Shown: positions 1-7,782, counted from the first letter of the stretch. The stretch: 64,000 nucleotides of DNA from Streptomyces chattanoogensis (GCF_001294335.1 NZ_LGKG01000001.1:124001-188000); one strand, 5' to 3'. A program made the numbers and translations. Notes: generated from the letters alone by a model not told the origin.

Positions 1-1062
1 GGTCTCCTCGGCGGCAATGACGCACGAGATGACACGGTCGCTCTTGCCTCGCTCGAACAGGGCGTACCGACGAAGCAGGTACTCGACTCCACCGGCAGCC
101 AGTTGTCGGCGGGCCGGGAAGCGCAGCTGCGGGGCGCCATTGCGATGGAGTACTTGGGGGCGGCGTACAACTCGGTTGGGCAGTCGATGCCGACTGTGCC
201 TGAGCCTGGGAAGCCGCGCGATCCTCGTGGCAAGGGTGGCTGGACCGGGGATCGGCCCGACGGCGACGGAAGGCCGCCGGGGGGCGTCACTCCTCCCCTG
301 CCCCCCTCCATGACCGGTCCCAGGCCCACGGGTCCGGGCGGTCTCACACCTGGCGGCAGGGGGCCCGGCTACACCTCCCCCATGCCGATGCCCGCACCCA
401 ATCCGGGCGGTGTCGGCGGCGGCATCGGTACACATCCCCAGCCGGCAGGCCCGCATCTGCCGCCGGCAGGGCCGCACATGCCGCCGGTGAAGACCGGCCT
501 TGAGGGGCTCGGTGGCGGCGGCGGCGGTGGCGGTGGCGGTGGCCTCGGTCTGGGCGGTGGGGGCGGCGGCACCGGCCTGGGCGGCGGTGGCGGCTCGATC
601 GGTTCGGGGTCCGGTGGCGTCGGAGGTGACAGCGGCGGATCTTCTGGAACGCCTGGTATGCCGGGCGGTATGGGTACCGGCGGCGCCGGGCGCGGGGCAG
701 GAACCGGTCGTGCCGGTATGCCCGGCATGGGCGGAGGCGCCGGAGCCGGCGGCGCAAAGGGCAAAGGTGGTGGTGCCGGCCGCGGCAGCGCAATGGCTCG
801 CCAGCGTGGTGGAGTCGCGGGCGCCGCGAAGCCGAAGTCCGGAGCCGGAGCGCAGGGCGGTTCGGGCCTGCACCGCAGCCGGGGAGGCAGCCAGGCCGGA
901 AAGTCAGGCGGTCGTGGCGGAATGGCGGGCGCTCAGGGCGCGCCCGGCGCGAACGGCAAAAAGAACGCGAAAAACGGAAACGGCAATCGCCCTGACTACC
1001 TCGTGGAAGAAGAGGAGACATGGATAAAGCAACGTAATGTTGTCCCCCGTGTCATCGAGTAG
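1..1062 (+). CDS. Glycine-rich type VII secretion-associated protein (5' partial)
   Basis: The reading frame is open from base 1, so the N-terminus lies outside the window; 353 residues are visible. About 85 ordinary residues are followed by a long low-complexity stretch rich in Gly, Pro, Ala and Ser with poly-Gly runs. The protein ends in a conserved-looking acidic tail, RPDYLVEEEETW, before the TAG. Large Gly-rich proteins with this kind of tail sit next to ESX/type VII genes in Streptomyces, and YLVEE fits the YxxxD/E export motif of type VII substrates. The mycosin gene follows 89 nt downstream, beyond a terminator. It is probably an exported substrate or structural partner of that system. 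The enzymatic role is unknown, and the missing N-terminus prevents checking for a WXG100 fold. Confidence 0.7.
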   Translation, partial: GLLGGNDARDDTVALASLEQGVPTKQVLDSTGSQLSAGREAQLRGAIAMEYLGAAYNSVGQSMPTVPEPGKPRDPRGKGGWTGDRPDGDGRPPGGVTPPLPPSMTGPRPTGPGGLTPGGRGPGYTSPMPMPAPNPGGVGGGIGTHPQPAGPHLPPAGPHMPPVKTGLEGLGGGGGGGGGGGLGLGGGGGGTGLGGGGGSIGSGSGGVGGDSGGSSGTPGMPGGMGTGGAGRGAGTGRAGMPGMGGGAGAGGAKGKGGGAGRGSAMARQRGGVAGAAKPKSGAGAQGGSGLHRSRGGSQAGKSGGRGGMAGAQGAPGANGKKNAKNGNGNRPDYLVEEEETWIKQRNVVPRVIE

Positions 1063-1096
1063 TTAGCTGCCGGGTGCGGTCGGCGGAAACGACTTG

Positions 1097-1123
1097 GGGC
1101 CCGCAGTCTTAGGCTGCGGGCCC
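1097..1123 (+). terminator. Hairpin terminator after the Gly-rich gene
   Basis: A perfect 10-bp stem (GGGCCCGCAG and CTGCGGGCCC) with a 7-nt loop lies 34 nt after the stop codon. It is followed by a short AT-containing tail, TAATCTGTC. It separates the Gly-rich gene from the mycosin gene, which therefore probably has its own promoter or depends on read-through. Confidence 0.65.
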
Positions 1124-1151
1124 TAATCTGTCAAGGAGAGGTAGTTACAGC

Positions 1152-2510
1152 ATGAGCTTCGCGTGCAAGCTGCGTGCGTTGGGCGGCACGGTTTTGTCCG
1201 GAGCGCTGCTCTTCGGAACCGCGTCGGCTGCTTCGGCAGACCAGATCAGAGATGACCAGTGGCCTCTGAAGTCCTTCAATGCCGAAGAGATTGAGAAAAT
1301 CTCCACCGGTCAAGGGGTAATCGTTGCCGTCATTGATGACGGCGTAAACGGGAGCCACCCAGATCTTGCGGGAAACGTCCTGCCAGGGAAGGACTTCACC
1401 GCTGGCGGACCGGCTAACAAGGAATCAAAGAACAATCACGGTACGACGATGAGCGGGGAAATAGCTGGGCACGGACATGGGCCGGGTGGATCTGCGGGAA
1501 TCAAGGGGCTGGCTCCAAGTGCGAAGATTCTCCCCATCAAATGGTCGAACATGGACGGTAGCGAATCAGCGAAAGATGATTCCTACGCCCAGCCGTTGCG
1601 ATATGCCGTGGACCACGGAGCGAAGATCGTCAACATGTCGTTTGGGGTTCAGAGCACCAGCGACGAAGAGAAGGACGCGATCGCATACGCGGTAAAGCAC
1701 GATGTTCTTCTCGTGTCGGCTTCGGGTAACGAAGGAAGCACCAGCCTTGGCTACCCTGCATCTTCCCCCGGCGTCCTTACGGTGGGCGCCGTAGGATCGG
1801 ATGGGAAGGTCTGGAAGAAGTCCAACTACGGCCCACAGGTTCTCTTGACGGCGCCCGGAGTGCACATCAGGTCGACAGGCGCCACTTCCCCGTACGGCTA
1901 TGGGGACGGTACGTCCGATTCAGCCGCCTACGTCTCCGGCGCCGCAGCCCTGATCCGCGCCAAATTCCCCCACCTCTCGGCAGGTCAGGTGGCGAACCGT
2001 CTGACGAAGACGGCCCTCATCCCCTCGGGCTCAGGCGTCACCAAAGCCCCGGACGAGCACTACGGCTACGGCTTCATCCGCCCGCTCCGCGCCCTGACGG
2101 AGGACATCCCGGCCGGCCCCAAGAACGGCCCCCTCAGGATGCCCGAGGGCACGTCGGCCTCCCCGACGGACACCCCCGCAACCTCCAGCGGCTCCGACGG
2201 CGGCGACACCCCCGACGAGGGCAACCAGCAGGCCAGCAGCAAGGACGAAGGAGGCCTGAGCACCGTCGCCATCGTCTCCATCGCCGGTGGCGTCCTCGCC
2301 GTCGCCGCTCTCGTCATCGGCCTCGTCGTGGCCTCCAGGCGCAAGAACGACCGCAACGGCCCGCCCCCTGGCGGCCCCGGCGCACCCGGTGCCTATATGC
2401 CGCCCGGTGCCACCCCCGGCTACCCGCCCCAGCCCAACTCCTACCAGCAGCCGCCCACTTACCCCGGCAACTACCCGCCCGGCCCCCCGGCCCCGCCCCC
2501 AGGGCGGTAG
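1152..2510 (+). CDS. mycP: Type VII secretion-associated serine protease mycosin (S8 family)
   Basis: This 452-residue subtilisin-like protease has the mycosin layout. A signal peptide covers residues 1-29. The catalytic triad is Asp62 (VAVIDDGV), His96 (NNHGTTMSG) and Ser255 (GDGTSDSAAYVSG), with oxyanion Asn193 (SASGNEG). A membrane helix at about 370-393 is followed by basic residues and a Pro/Gly-rich tail to 452. Mycosins are membrane-anchored proteases that support ESX secretion from the outer face of the membrane. AAGGAG lies upstream of the ATG. The codons of roughly the first 270 residues (to about 1950) have clearly lower G/C at third positions than the rest of the gene and its neighbours, which suggests mosaic ancestry. 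No ecc or esx genes follow on the right, so the rest of the locus must lie to the left or elsewhere. Confidence 0.92.
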   Translation: MSFACKLRALGGTVLSGALLFGTASAASADQIRDDQWPLKSFNAEEIEKISTGQGVIVAVIDDGVNGSHPDLAGNVLPGKDFTAGGPANKESKNNHGTTMSGEIAGHGHGPGGSAGIKGLAPSAKILPIKWSNMDGSESAKDDSYAQPLRYAVDHGAKIVNMSFGVQSTSDEEKDAIAYAVKHDVLLVSASGNEGSTSLGYPASSPGVLTVGAVGSDGKVWKKSNYGPQVLLTAPGVHIRSTGATSPYGYGDGTSDSAAYVSGAAALIRAKFPHLSAGQVANRLTKTALIPSGSGVTKAPDEHYGYGFIRPLRALTEDIPAGPKNGPLRMPEGTSASPTDTPATSSGSDGGDTPDEGNQQASSKDEGGLSTVAIVSIAGGVLAVAALVIGLVVASRRKNDRNGPPPGGPGAPGAYMPPGATPGYPPQPNSYQQPPTYPGNYPPGPPAPPPGR

Positions 2511-2540
2511 TCGGCCCCCGTGAGTCGAGCGCAAGCCGAG

Positions 2541-2583
2541 ACCCGCGGTCCGGGACCAAGTTGTTCCGCGCCGCGGGTTCTTT
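2541..2583. terminator. Hairpin between convergent mycP and DUF192 genes
   Basis: The arms ACCCGCGG (2541-2548) and CCGCGGGT (2571-2578) enclose a partly paired loop, and TTCTTT follows on the plus strand. The position just after the mycP stop suits a terminator. Confidence 0.5.
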
Positions 2584-2637
2584 GCGTCGTACGCAGGGAG
2601 TCAGCCGGTCGCGTCGTACGCAGGGAGTCAGCCGGTC
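2584..2637. repeat. 27-bp tandem duplication spanning the DUF192 stop codon
   Basis: Two identical 27-bp units occupy 2584-2610 and 2611-2637. On the minus strand each unit contains an in-frame TGA. The downstream copy is therefore a spare 3' end of the DUF192 gene. The unit is exactly nine codons, so the frame is kept. Confidence 0.9.
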
Positions 2638-2996
2638 GAGCTGTCCGGCTCCACCGCGAGGCGCACCCCCGCCCGCACCCCCCACCGCCCCATTGCCCCC
2701 GCCTCCGCCTCCAGGACATGACGGGCGCGCAGGCGTGGGCGGCCAAGTCGGCCGGGCGGCATGGTGCGTACGGCCAGCACCGTCAGGTTCCGGCTCAGAT
2801 AGGCGACATCGATCGCGAACCGCATCCTGAAGGTGTGCACCCCGCTCGCCGGGGTCAGCAGCAATGCCCCCTCGATGCCGTCGCGGCCCAACAGGCCACG
2901 GGTGCGGGCCCGGTAGGACGCCGCGATCTCCACCGGGATAGCCATGCCGGATTCCGCACCACGAAGTACCCCGGGGCCGTTCTGCCAACGTGCCAT
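2628..2996 (-). CDS. DUF192 family protein
   Basis: This 122-residue protein matches the DUF192 pattern: a GLLGRDGIEGALLLTPASGVHTFRM-type core followed by residues resembling AIDVAYLSRN and the VLEAEAGAMGRWGV end motif. DUF192 proteins are small beta-rich proteins, exported in some bacteria; here no signal peptide is seen, so it is probably cytoplasmic. The function is not established. The gene stands alone, convergent with mycP and divergent from a 575-bp region without a convincing gene. The last nine codons plus stop were duplicated in tandem, and the first stop encountered ends the protein at 2628. No strong Shine-Dalgarno precedes the ATG. Confidence 0.8.
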   Translation of the reverse strand: MARWQNGPGVLRGAESGMAIPVEIAASYRARTRGLLGRDGIEGALLLTPASGVHTFRMRFAIDVAYLSRNLTVLAVRTMPPGRLGRPRLRARHVLEAEAGAMGRWGVRAGVRLAVEPDSSTG

Positions 2997-3421
2997 GCCC
3001 GTCGTTCTATCAGCCGGGCCGCTTCAAGGTCGACGCCTGCCGGTGGTGCTGCTGGTCCTGGCGACGCGGCGCGACCAGCCCGGCCGTCCCCCCCCGCCCC
3101 GGCGCCGAGCGGCGTCAAGCCGGCGACCGTGCCGGGGGTCGCCCTTGGGTGGTACGGCCGTCACCGGACGCGCGGAGGCGTGCTGGCCGGGGCCACCCAA
3201 GGAGGCGGGCCGACGGGGCGGGCCGGCGATCATGTCACCCGGACGATTCATGATCATTGGGGCGTTTGACGGGCCGCCCGTGGGGGCCGCCGCGGCCCGA
3301 GCGGCACCCGCCGGCCCCGCGGGACCCCGGCCGGGCCGCCCGCCGCCGCGCCGAGCCACGCCGCGATACGACACGGTGCACGCACCACGCCCCGGTCGGG
3401 GTTATGGTGGGAACCCCCCCT
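2997..3421. other. Gene-free stretch upstream of DUF192
   Basis: No open frame here has convincing coding composition. The stretch contains an inverted repeat at 3228-3255 and, near its end, a TATGGT hexamer at 3403-3408 and a small hairpin (GGGGTT/AACCCC, 3398-3417). These immediately precede a strong terminator. Confidence 0.5.
3228..3255. promoter_or_regulatory. Inverted repeat GATCATG-N14-CATGATC
   Basis: Perfect 7-bp arms at 3228-3234 and 3249-3255 are separated by 14 nt, so the half-sites are 21 bp apart (two helical turns). It lies about 230 bp upstream of the DUF192 start. It looks like an operator for a dimeric or tetrameric regulator, but the regulator is unknown. Confidence 0.4.
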
Positions 3422-3465
3422 CGGGCCGGTCCGTATTCCCCCCCCACGGACCGGCCCGCTTTTTT
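3422..3465 (+). terminator. Strong intrinsic terminator without an upstream plus-strand gene
   Basis: A 13-bp perfect stem (3422-3434 with 3446-3458) with an 11-nt C-rich loop is followed by six T residues at 3460-3465. No plus-strand gene lies between 2510 and here. A TATGGT -10-like hexamer sits at 3403-3408, so it could end a very short RNA. It could also serve, read in reverse, as the terminator for the aldo/keto reductase gene, although the T-run is on the plus side only. Confidence 0.8.
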
Positions 3466-3571
3466 GTGCCGCCGGGCAGGACCTGGCGGACACCCGGACA
3501 CCCGGTCCGCCACCACCCCTGCAACCGGCAACGGCTCCCGCCCCGGCCCCCCACGCCGTGCGGCGCAGGCG

Positions 3572-4609
3572 CTAGCCCCGCCTCGCCCAGATGTTCACGC
3601 CCTCCGTCGACGTGGCGAACCGATCGATCTCGGCCAGTTCCGCCGGCTCCAGCGCGGGCCCGTCGAGCGCCGCGACATTGGCCTCCAGCTGGGCCACGCT
3701 GCTGGCGCCGATCAGCGCGGAGGTCATGCGTTCGTCACGGAGGACCCAGGTCAGGGCGAGCTGGGCAAGGGACTGGCCGCGGCGGGCGGCGATCTCGTTG
3801 AGGCCGCGCAGACGCCGTACGACGTCCTCGGAGAGCAGATCCGGGTCCAGGGACTTGCCCTGGGAGGCGCGCGAGCCCTCGGGGATACCGTCCAGGTACT
3901 TGTCGGTGAGCATGCCCTGGGCCAGTGGAGCGAAGGAGATACAGCCCATGCCCTCGGTCTCGAGCGTGTCCAGCAGGGCGTCGTCCTCGGTCCAGCGGTT
4001 GATCATCGAGTACGAGGGCTGGTGGATCAGCGCCGGAACGCCCATTTCACGCAGAATGCCGGCCGCCTCGCGGGTCTGCTCGGCGGAGTAGGAGGAGACA
4101 CCGGCGTAGAGGGCCTTGCCCTGGTGGACGGCGGAGGCCAGCGCGCCCATCGTCTCCTCGAGCGGGGTGTGGGGATCGAAACGGTGCGAGTAGAAGATAT
4201 CGACGTAATCGACACCCATCCGCTTCAGTGAGGCATCCAGCGAGGAGAGGAGATATTTGCGCGAACCCCATTCCCCGTACGGACCGGGGTGCATCAGATA
4301 TCCGGCCTTCGTGGAGAGAATCATCTCGTCGCGGTAGGGCCGGAAGTCCTGGGCGAAGATCTTTCCGAAGTTCAGCTCGGCCGACCCGGGCGGCGGGCCG
4401 TAGTTGTTGGCCAGGTCGAAGTGGGTGACGCCCAGGTCGAAGGCCCGGCGCAGGATCGCCCGCTGGGAGGTCAGGGTGCGGTCGTCCCCGAAGTTGTGCC
4501 ACAGTCCAAGAGAGATGGCGGGGAGTTTCAGACCGCTGCGGCCGGCGCGCCGGTACTCCATGGAGTCATAGCGCGAATCAACGGCGCGGTAGTCAGATGT
4601 GCCAGTCAT
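3572..4609 (-). CDS. Aldo/keto reductase, L-glyceraldehyde-3-phosphate reductase type
   Basis: This 345-residue protein is an AKR superfamily oxidoreductase resembling E. coli YghZ/Gpr. That enzyme reduces L-glyceraldehyde 3-phosphate and some other aldehydes with NADPH. The catalytic tetrad is Asp65, Tyr70 (FDLANNYG), Lys101 (STKAGY) and His142 (FYSHRF). The family pattern SLGLWHNFGDD near residue 33 and HQPSYSMINRW further on are clear. The start at 4609 is chosen because GGGAG lies 7 nt upstream; an ATG at 4615 would abut the GGGAG. The gene is single and divergent from the cis-prenyltransferase gene. The substrate in this organism is inferred only from the family. Confidence 0.88.
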   Translation of the reverse strand: MTGTSDYRAVDSRYDSMEYRRAGRSGLKLPAISLGLWHNFGDDRTLTSQRAILRRAFDLGVTHFDLANNYGPPPGSAELNFGKIFAQDFRPYRDEMILSTKAGYLMHPGPYGEWGSRKYLLSSLDASLKRMGVDYVDIFYSHRFDPHTPLEETMGALASAVHQGKALYAGVSSYSAEQTREAAGILREMGVPALIHQPSYSMINRWTEDDALLDTLETEGMGCISFAPLAQGMLTDKYLDGIPEGSRASQGKSLDPDLLSEDVVRRLRGLNEIAARRGQSLAQLALTWVLRDERMTSALIGASSVAQLEANVAALDGPALEPAELAEIDRFATSTEGVNIWARRG

Positions 4610-4735
4610 GCTCATCTCCCTATCACGTACTTGTGACACACCTGATTGGGCTCTCGACACACCCGAGAAGTAAAGTTGCCCACTCTTGAGGCGACGGGGC
4701 GAGGGCCATTTCGGCACGGAGGGGCTGGACCACAT

Positions 4736-5533
4736 ATGACGCGATCTTCCGGAGTGCGCATCCCTTATCCGCCCGCACTGCGCAATCTGGTCTACCGGCT
4801 GTACGCGCGTCGGGTGGAGGGCCGCCTGGACCACGACCAGGTGCCCAAGCACATCGGCGTCATCCTGGACGGCAACCGGCGCTGGGCGCGGGCGGACGGG
4901 CGGACCACCGAGCAGGGCCACCAGGCGGGCGCGGCCAAGATCGGCGAGCTGCTGGGCTGGTGCGCGGAGACCGATGTGGAGGTCGTCACGCTCTGGCTGC
5001 TGTCGACGGACAACCTCGACCGGCCCGAGGCCGAGCTGAAGCCGCTGCTGGGCATCATCGAGAACACCGTCCGGGATCTGGCCGCCGACGGCCGCTGGCG
5101 GGTGCACCACGTCGGCAACCGCGATCTGCTACCCGAAGCCACCCAAACGGTCCTCAAGAAGGCCGAACAGGCCACTCTGGACAACAAGGGCATTCTGGTG
5201 AATGTCGCCGTCGGCTACGGCGGCCGCCAGGAGATCGCGGACGCGGTGCGCTCGCTGCTGCTCGACCATGCCCGGCGCGGCACCTCCTTCGAGGAGCTCG
5301 CCGAGCTCGTCGACGTCGATGCGATCTCGGAGCACCTCTACACCCGCGGCCAGCCGGACCCGGACCTGGTGATCCGTACCAGCGGCGAGCAGCGGCTGTC
5401 GGGCTTCATGCTCTGGCAGAGCGCCCACTCGGAGTACTACTTCTGCGAGGTCTTCTGGCCGGCCTTCCGCAAGGTCGACTTCCTGCGCGCACTGCGCGAC
5501 TACGCGGCCCGGCATCGCCGTTACGGCTTCTAG
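4736..5533 (+). CDS. Cis-prenyltransferase (isoprenyl/undecaprenyl diphosphate synthase family)
   Basis: This 265-residue protein condenses isopentenyl diphosphate onto an allylic diphosphate to make Z-polyprenyl diphosphates for envelope glycan carriers. The catalytic Asp45 is in HIGVILDGNRRWAR. The C-terminal signature RTSGEQRLSGFMLWQSAHSEYYF and EVFWPAFRKVDFLRALRDY is complete. Actinobacteria usually carry two such enzymes, a short-chain one (Rv1086-like) and a long-chain one. The sequence looks closer to the Rv1086 group, but I cannot assign chain length. The ATG at 4736 is preferred over the upstream in-frame start at 4646: it has GGAGGGG 11 nt upstream, and homologues begin near NLVYRLYARRVEGRL. 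Confidence 0.9.
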   Translation: MTRSSGVRIPYPPALRNLVYRLYARRVEGRLDHDQVPKHIGVILDGNRRWARADGRTTEQGHQAGAAKIGELLGWCAETDVEVVTLWLLSTDNLDRPEAELKPLLGIIENTVRDLAADGRWRVHHVGNRDLLPEATQTVLKKAEQATLDNKGILVNVAVGYGGRQEIADAVRSLLLDHARRGTSFEELAELVDVDAISEHLYTRGQPDPDLVIRTSGEQRLSGFMLWQSAHSEYYFCEVFWPAFRKVDFLRALRDYAARHRRYGF

Positions 5534-6051
5534 GGGACAGGGGAACGGATCCCCTAGGGGGAGTTCGAACAGATCCCCTAGGGGATGCGAGCGCCCCTTG
5601 CAGGCCACAACGGGGCGGGGGGCGGGGTATTCCCGGTGCCTGGTGGGGGCAGACCACGGCCCAGGCGGGGGACGGACGACGGCCCAAGCGGGGCAAGTGG
5701 GGCCCAAGTGGGGGCATCGCGGGACCGGTGGCACCCGGTCCGTGTAGTGGGGGCGCGGGAGTCGTAACCAAAGGTTCATCAAGCGTGTGTCATATGCCGT
5801 GGCATGGGGGCGGGGCATCAAGGGAATATCCCTGGCAGGTCGGCGTCCGGAACCAGACATCGGGCGCCGTATCTCAGCGGACGGCATGGGGCCGTCCGCC
5901 CGGGAGGCCCTTTGCAGATCACGGACGATCGTGCGGATCGCACGGACGACGCGGAGGGCCGGCGTTCGGCCCTCGCATCGTGGCCTGAACCCGGTCCTGT
6001 CCCCGGCGACGCCGTCGCACCCCGACCTCATCCGAGGGGGTTCGTCCACCC
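5534..6051. other. 518-bp region upstream of phoH
   Basis: This gap contains the paired CCCCTAGGGG palindromes just after the prenyltransferase stop. A small hairpin, CGTGCG-GAT-CGCACG, lies near 5930-5950. A weak 96-codon frame (5787-6077) overlaps the phoH start, and its third-position G/C content is lower than that of neighbouring genes. No confident gene is seen. Confidence 0.5.
5551..5586. repeat. Two CCCCTAGGGG palindromes
   Basis: CCCCTAGGGG at 5551-5560 and the longer ATCCCCTAGGGGAT at 5573-5586 have centres 24 bp apart. They lie 18-53 nt after the prenyltransferase stop, separated by a TTCGAA. They may form alternative terminator hairpins or a paired operator. Confidence 0.6.
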
Positions 6052-7374
6052 GTGGTGAACAGCAACAAGCGCCGTGAGAACGGCCGGCGCACCTACGTCC
6101 TCGACACCAGTGTCCTGCTGGCGGATCCAGGCGCCATGTCCCGCTTCGAGGAGCACGAAGTCGTCCTCCCGGTCGTCGTGGTCACGGAGTTGGAGGCCAA
6201 GCGGCACCACCCCGAGCTCGGCTACTTCGCCCGGCAGGCGCTCCGCCTGCTGGACGAGTACCGGGTCCAGTACGGCAGGCTGGACGCCCCCATCCCCATC
6301 GGAGGGCTCGGCGGCACCCTCCGCGTCGAGCTGAACCACTCGGACCCCGGCATCCTGCCGGCGGGCTTCCGGCTGGGGGACAACGACTCCCGGATCCTGG
6401 CCGTGGCCCGCAATCTGCAGGCCGAGGGGTACGACGTCACGGTCGTGTCGAAGGATCTCCCGCTGCGCATCAAGGCCTCTTCGGTCGGTCTGCTGGCCGA
6501 GGAGTACCGCGCCGAGCTGGCGATCACCGACTCCGGTTGGACGGGCATGGCCGAACTGACCGTCGCCGCCGAGCAGGTGGACGACCTGTTCGCCGCCGAG
6601 ACGGCCCATCTGCCGGGCGTCGAGGAGTTCCCCGTCCATACGGGACTGGTGCTGCAGTCCGAGCGCGGCAAGGCGCTGGGCCGGGTCACCGCGGACGGCG
6701 GGGTGCGGCTGGTGCGCGGCGACCGGGAGGCGTTCGGCATCCACGGCCGCAGCGCCGAGCAGCGGATCGCGCTGGATCTGCTGCTGGACCCGGAGGTCGG
6801 GATCGTCTCGATGGGCGGCCGGGCCGGTACGGGCAAGTCGGCGCTGGCGCTGTGCGCGGGACTGGAGGCCGTACTGGAGCGCCGGCAGCACCGCAAGGTG
6901 ATGGTCTTCCGCCCGCTGTACGCCGTCGGCGGGCAGGAGCTGGGGTATCTGCCCGGCAGCGAGGCCGAGAAGATGAGCCCCTGGGCGCAGGCGGTCTTCG
7001 ACACGCTGTCCGCGGTGACGAGCAAGGAGGTCATCGAGGAGGTGGTGGGGCGGGGCATGCTGGAGGTGCTGCCGCTCACGCACATCCGGGGCCGGTCGCT
7101 GCATGACGCGTTCGTCATCGTGGACGAGGCCCAGTCGCTCGAGCGGAATGTCCTTTTGACGGTTCTGTCCCGTATCGGCGCCAACTCCCGGGTTGTTCTC
7201 ACGCATGACGTGGCACAACGGGACAATCTGCGGGTCGGCCGGTACGACGGAGTGGTGGCGGTCGTCGAGAAACTGAAAGGCCATCCGCTTTTCGCGCATG
7301 TCACCCTCAACCGCTCCGAGCGGTCGCCGATCGCCGCACTGGTGACCGAAATGCTGGAGGACGGCAGGATCTGA
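6052..7374 (+). CDS. phoH: PIN domain plus PhoH-type ATPase (PhoH2-like)
   Basis: This 440-residue protein joins an N-terminal PIN ribonuclease domain to a PhoH P-loop ATPase. The PIN acidic residues are visible: Asp18 (YVLDTSVLL), Glu46/48 (VTELEAK), Asp110/112 ([11 protein letters not shown]) and Asp135. The ATPase has Walker A GRAGTGKS at 256-263 and Walker B VIVDEAQ at 355-361. The mycobacterial homologue PhoH2 is an RNA helicase/ribonuclease encoded with a small antitoxin, PhoAT, whose gene overlaps the phoH2 start. No annotated antitoxin is present here, only a weak overlapping frame upstream. The GTG at 6052 has GAGGGGG 11 nt upstream; the next GTG at 6055 is equally possible. A strong hairpin follows the stop. 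Confidence 0.92.
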   Translation: MVNSNKRRENGRRTYVLDTSVLLADPGAMSRFEEHEVVLPVVVVTELEAKRHHPELGYFARQALRLLDEYRVQYGRLDAPIPIGGLGGTLRVELNHSDPGILPAGFRLGDNDSRILAVARNLQAEGYDVTVVSKDLPLRIKASSVGLLAEEYRAELAITDSGWTGMAELTVAAEQVDDLFAAETAHLPGVEEFPVHTGLVLQSERGKALGRVTADGGVRLVRGDREAFGIHGRSAEQRIALDLLLDPEVGIVSMGGRAGTGKSALALCAGLEAVLERRQHRKVMVFRPLYAVGGQELGYLPGSEAEKMSPWAQAVFDTLSAVTSKEVIEEVVGRGMLEVLPLTHIRGRSLHDAFVIVDEAQSLERNVLLTVLSRIGANSRVVLTHDVAQRDNLRVGRYDGVVAVVEKLKGHPLFAHVTLNRSERSPIAALVTEMLEDGRI

Positions 7375-7391
7375 CCCGGTGTGAACCACCG

Positions 7392-7429
7392 CGCCGCCCG
7401 GAGAAGCGAAGGAGCTTAGCCGGGCGGCG
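7392..7429 (+). terminator. Hairpin terminator after phoH
   Basis: A 10-bp perfect stem (7392-7401 with 7420-7429) carries an inner stem AAGC/GCTT. It lies 17 nt after the phoH stop and has no T-run, as is common in Streptomyces. Confidence 0.75.
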
Positions 7430-7782
7430 TGTCTGTGCGCGCGGATATCCGAGAATACTGGTGCGTAAACGAGGTGTGAGCTTTCACACCCGGCCGGGAA
7501 TTGATTCACGGCGGCCCGTTCGGGCAGAGTCTGGGTCCTGTCAGGCCCCGCATACGGCACCACCAGCATCCCCAGAGGTGCGGAACAACCGAACTTCATA
7601 GCGAGTCGCCGTATGCCGCCCGAGCACCACGCGGACCCCTGAGGGGGACGTACCGGGCCAGTGCCTCCCGTGACCAGCCGGTCCCGCCCGCTCAACAGGG
7701 TCCGGAACAAGGGGAGACCAGCGCCAGGGGCACGATTGCGTCCGCGAGGTCACCTATGCGGGCGACGCTGGAAGGAAAACGT
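7430..7782 (+). other. Long leader region of the transglycosylase gene
   Basis: This is about 350 bp without a convincing gene. It starts with an inverted repeat (7473-7490) and continues with many short complementary segments, so a structured 5' UTR is plausible. Cell-wall hydrolase genes in Streptomyces often carry a c-di-AMP (ydaO-type) riboswitch here, but I do not see the hallmark GGTGAA-type segments and do not call one. Confidence 0.4.
7473..7490. promoter_or_regulatory. Inverted repeat GGTGTGA-GCTT-TCACACC
   Basis: Perfect 7-bp arms flank a 4-nt centre, 293 bp before the GTG start of the transglycosylase gene. The half-site TGTGA recalls CRP or Rex operators, but the 4-nt spacer fits neither consensus. 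It may be an operator for an unidentified regulator or a small hairpin. Confidence 0.45.

Noticed and set aside
369..1027. Pro-rich and Arg-rich frames opposite and alongside the Gly-rich gene
   Set aside because: They are by-products of Gly codons in other frames; the frame ending at 1062 has the conserved tail.
3300..3466. 6S RNA, SRP RNA or tRNA in the gap before the aldo/keto reductase
   Set aside because: None of the conserved sequence marks of these RNAs was visible; only an unnamed candidate RNA is proposed.
2944..3801. 285-codon plus-strand frame between DUF192 and the aldo/keto reductase
   Set aside because: Composition is Arg/Pro-rich noise and it runs across a terminator and antisense to a real gene.
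7473..7490. Rex or CRP operator before the transglycosylase gene
   Set aside because: The half-sites fit but the spacer is 4 nt, shorter than either consensus requires.
7500..7780. c-di-AMP (ydaO) riboswitch before the transglycosylase gene
   Set aside because: The position is suggestive but I could not find the conserved GGTGAA-type and pseudoknot segments; left as an unassigned leader.
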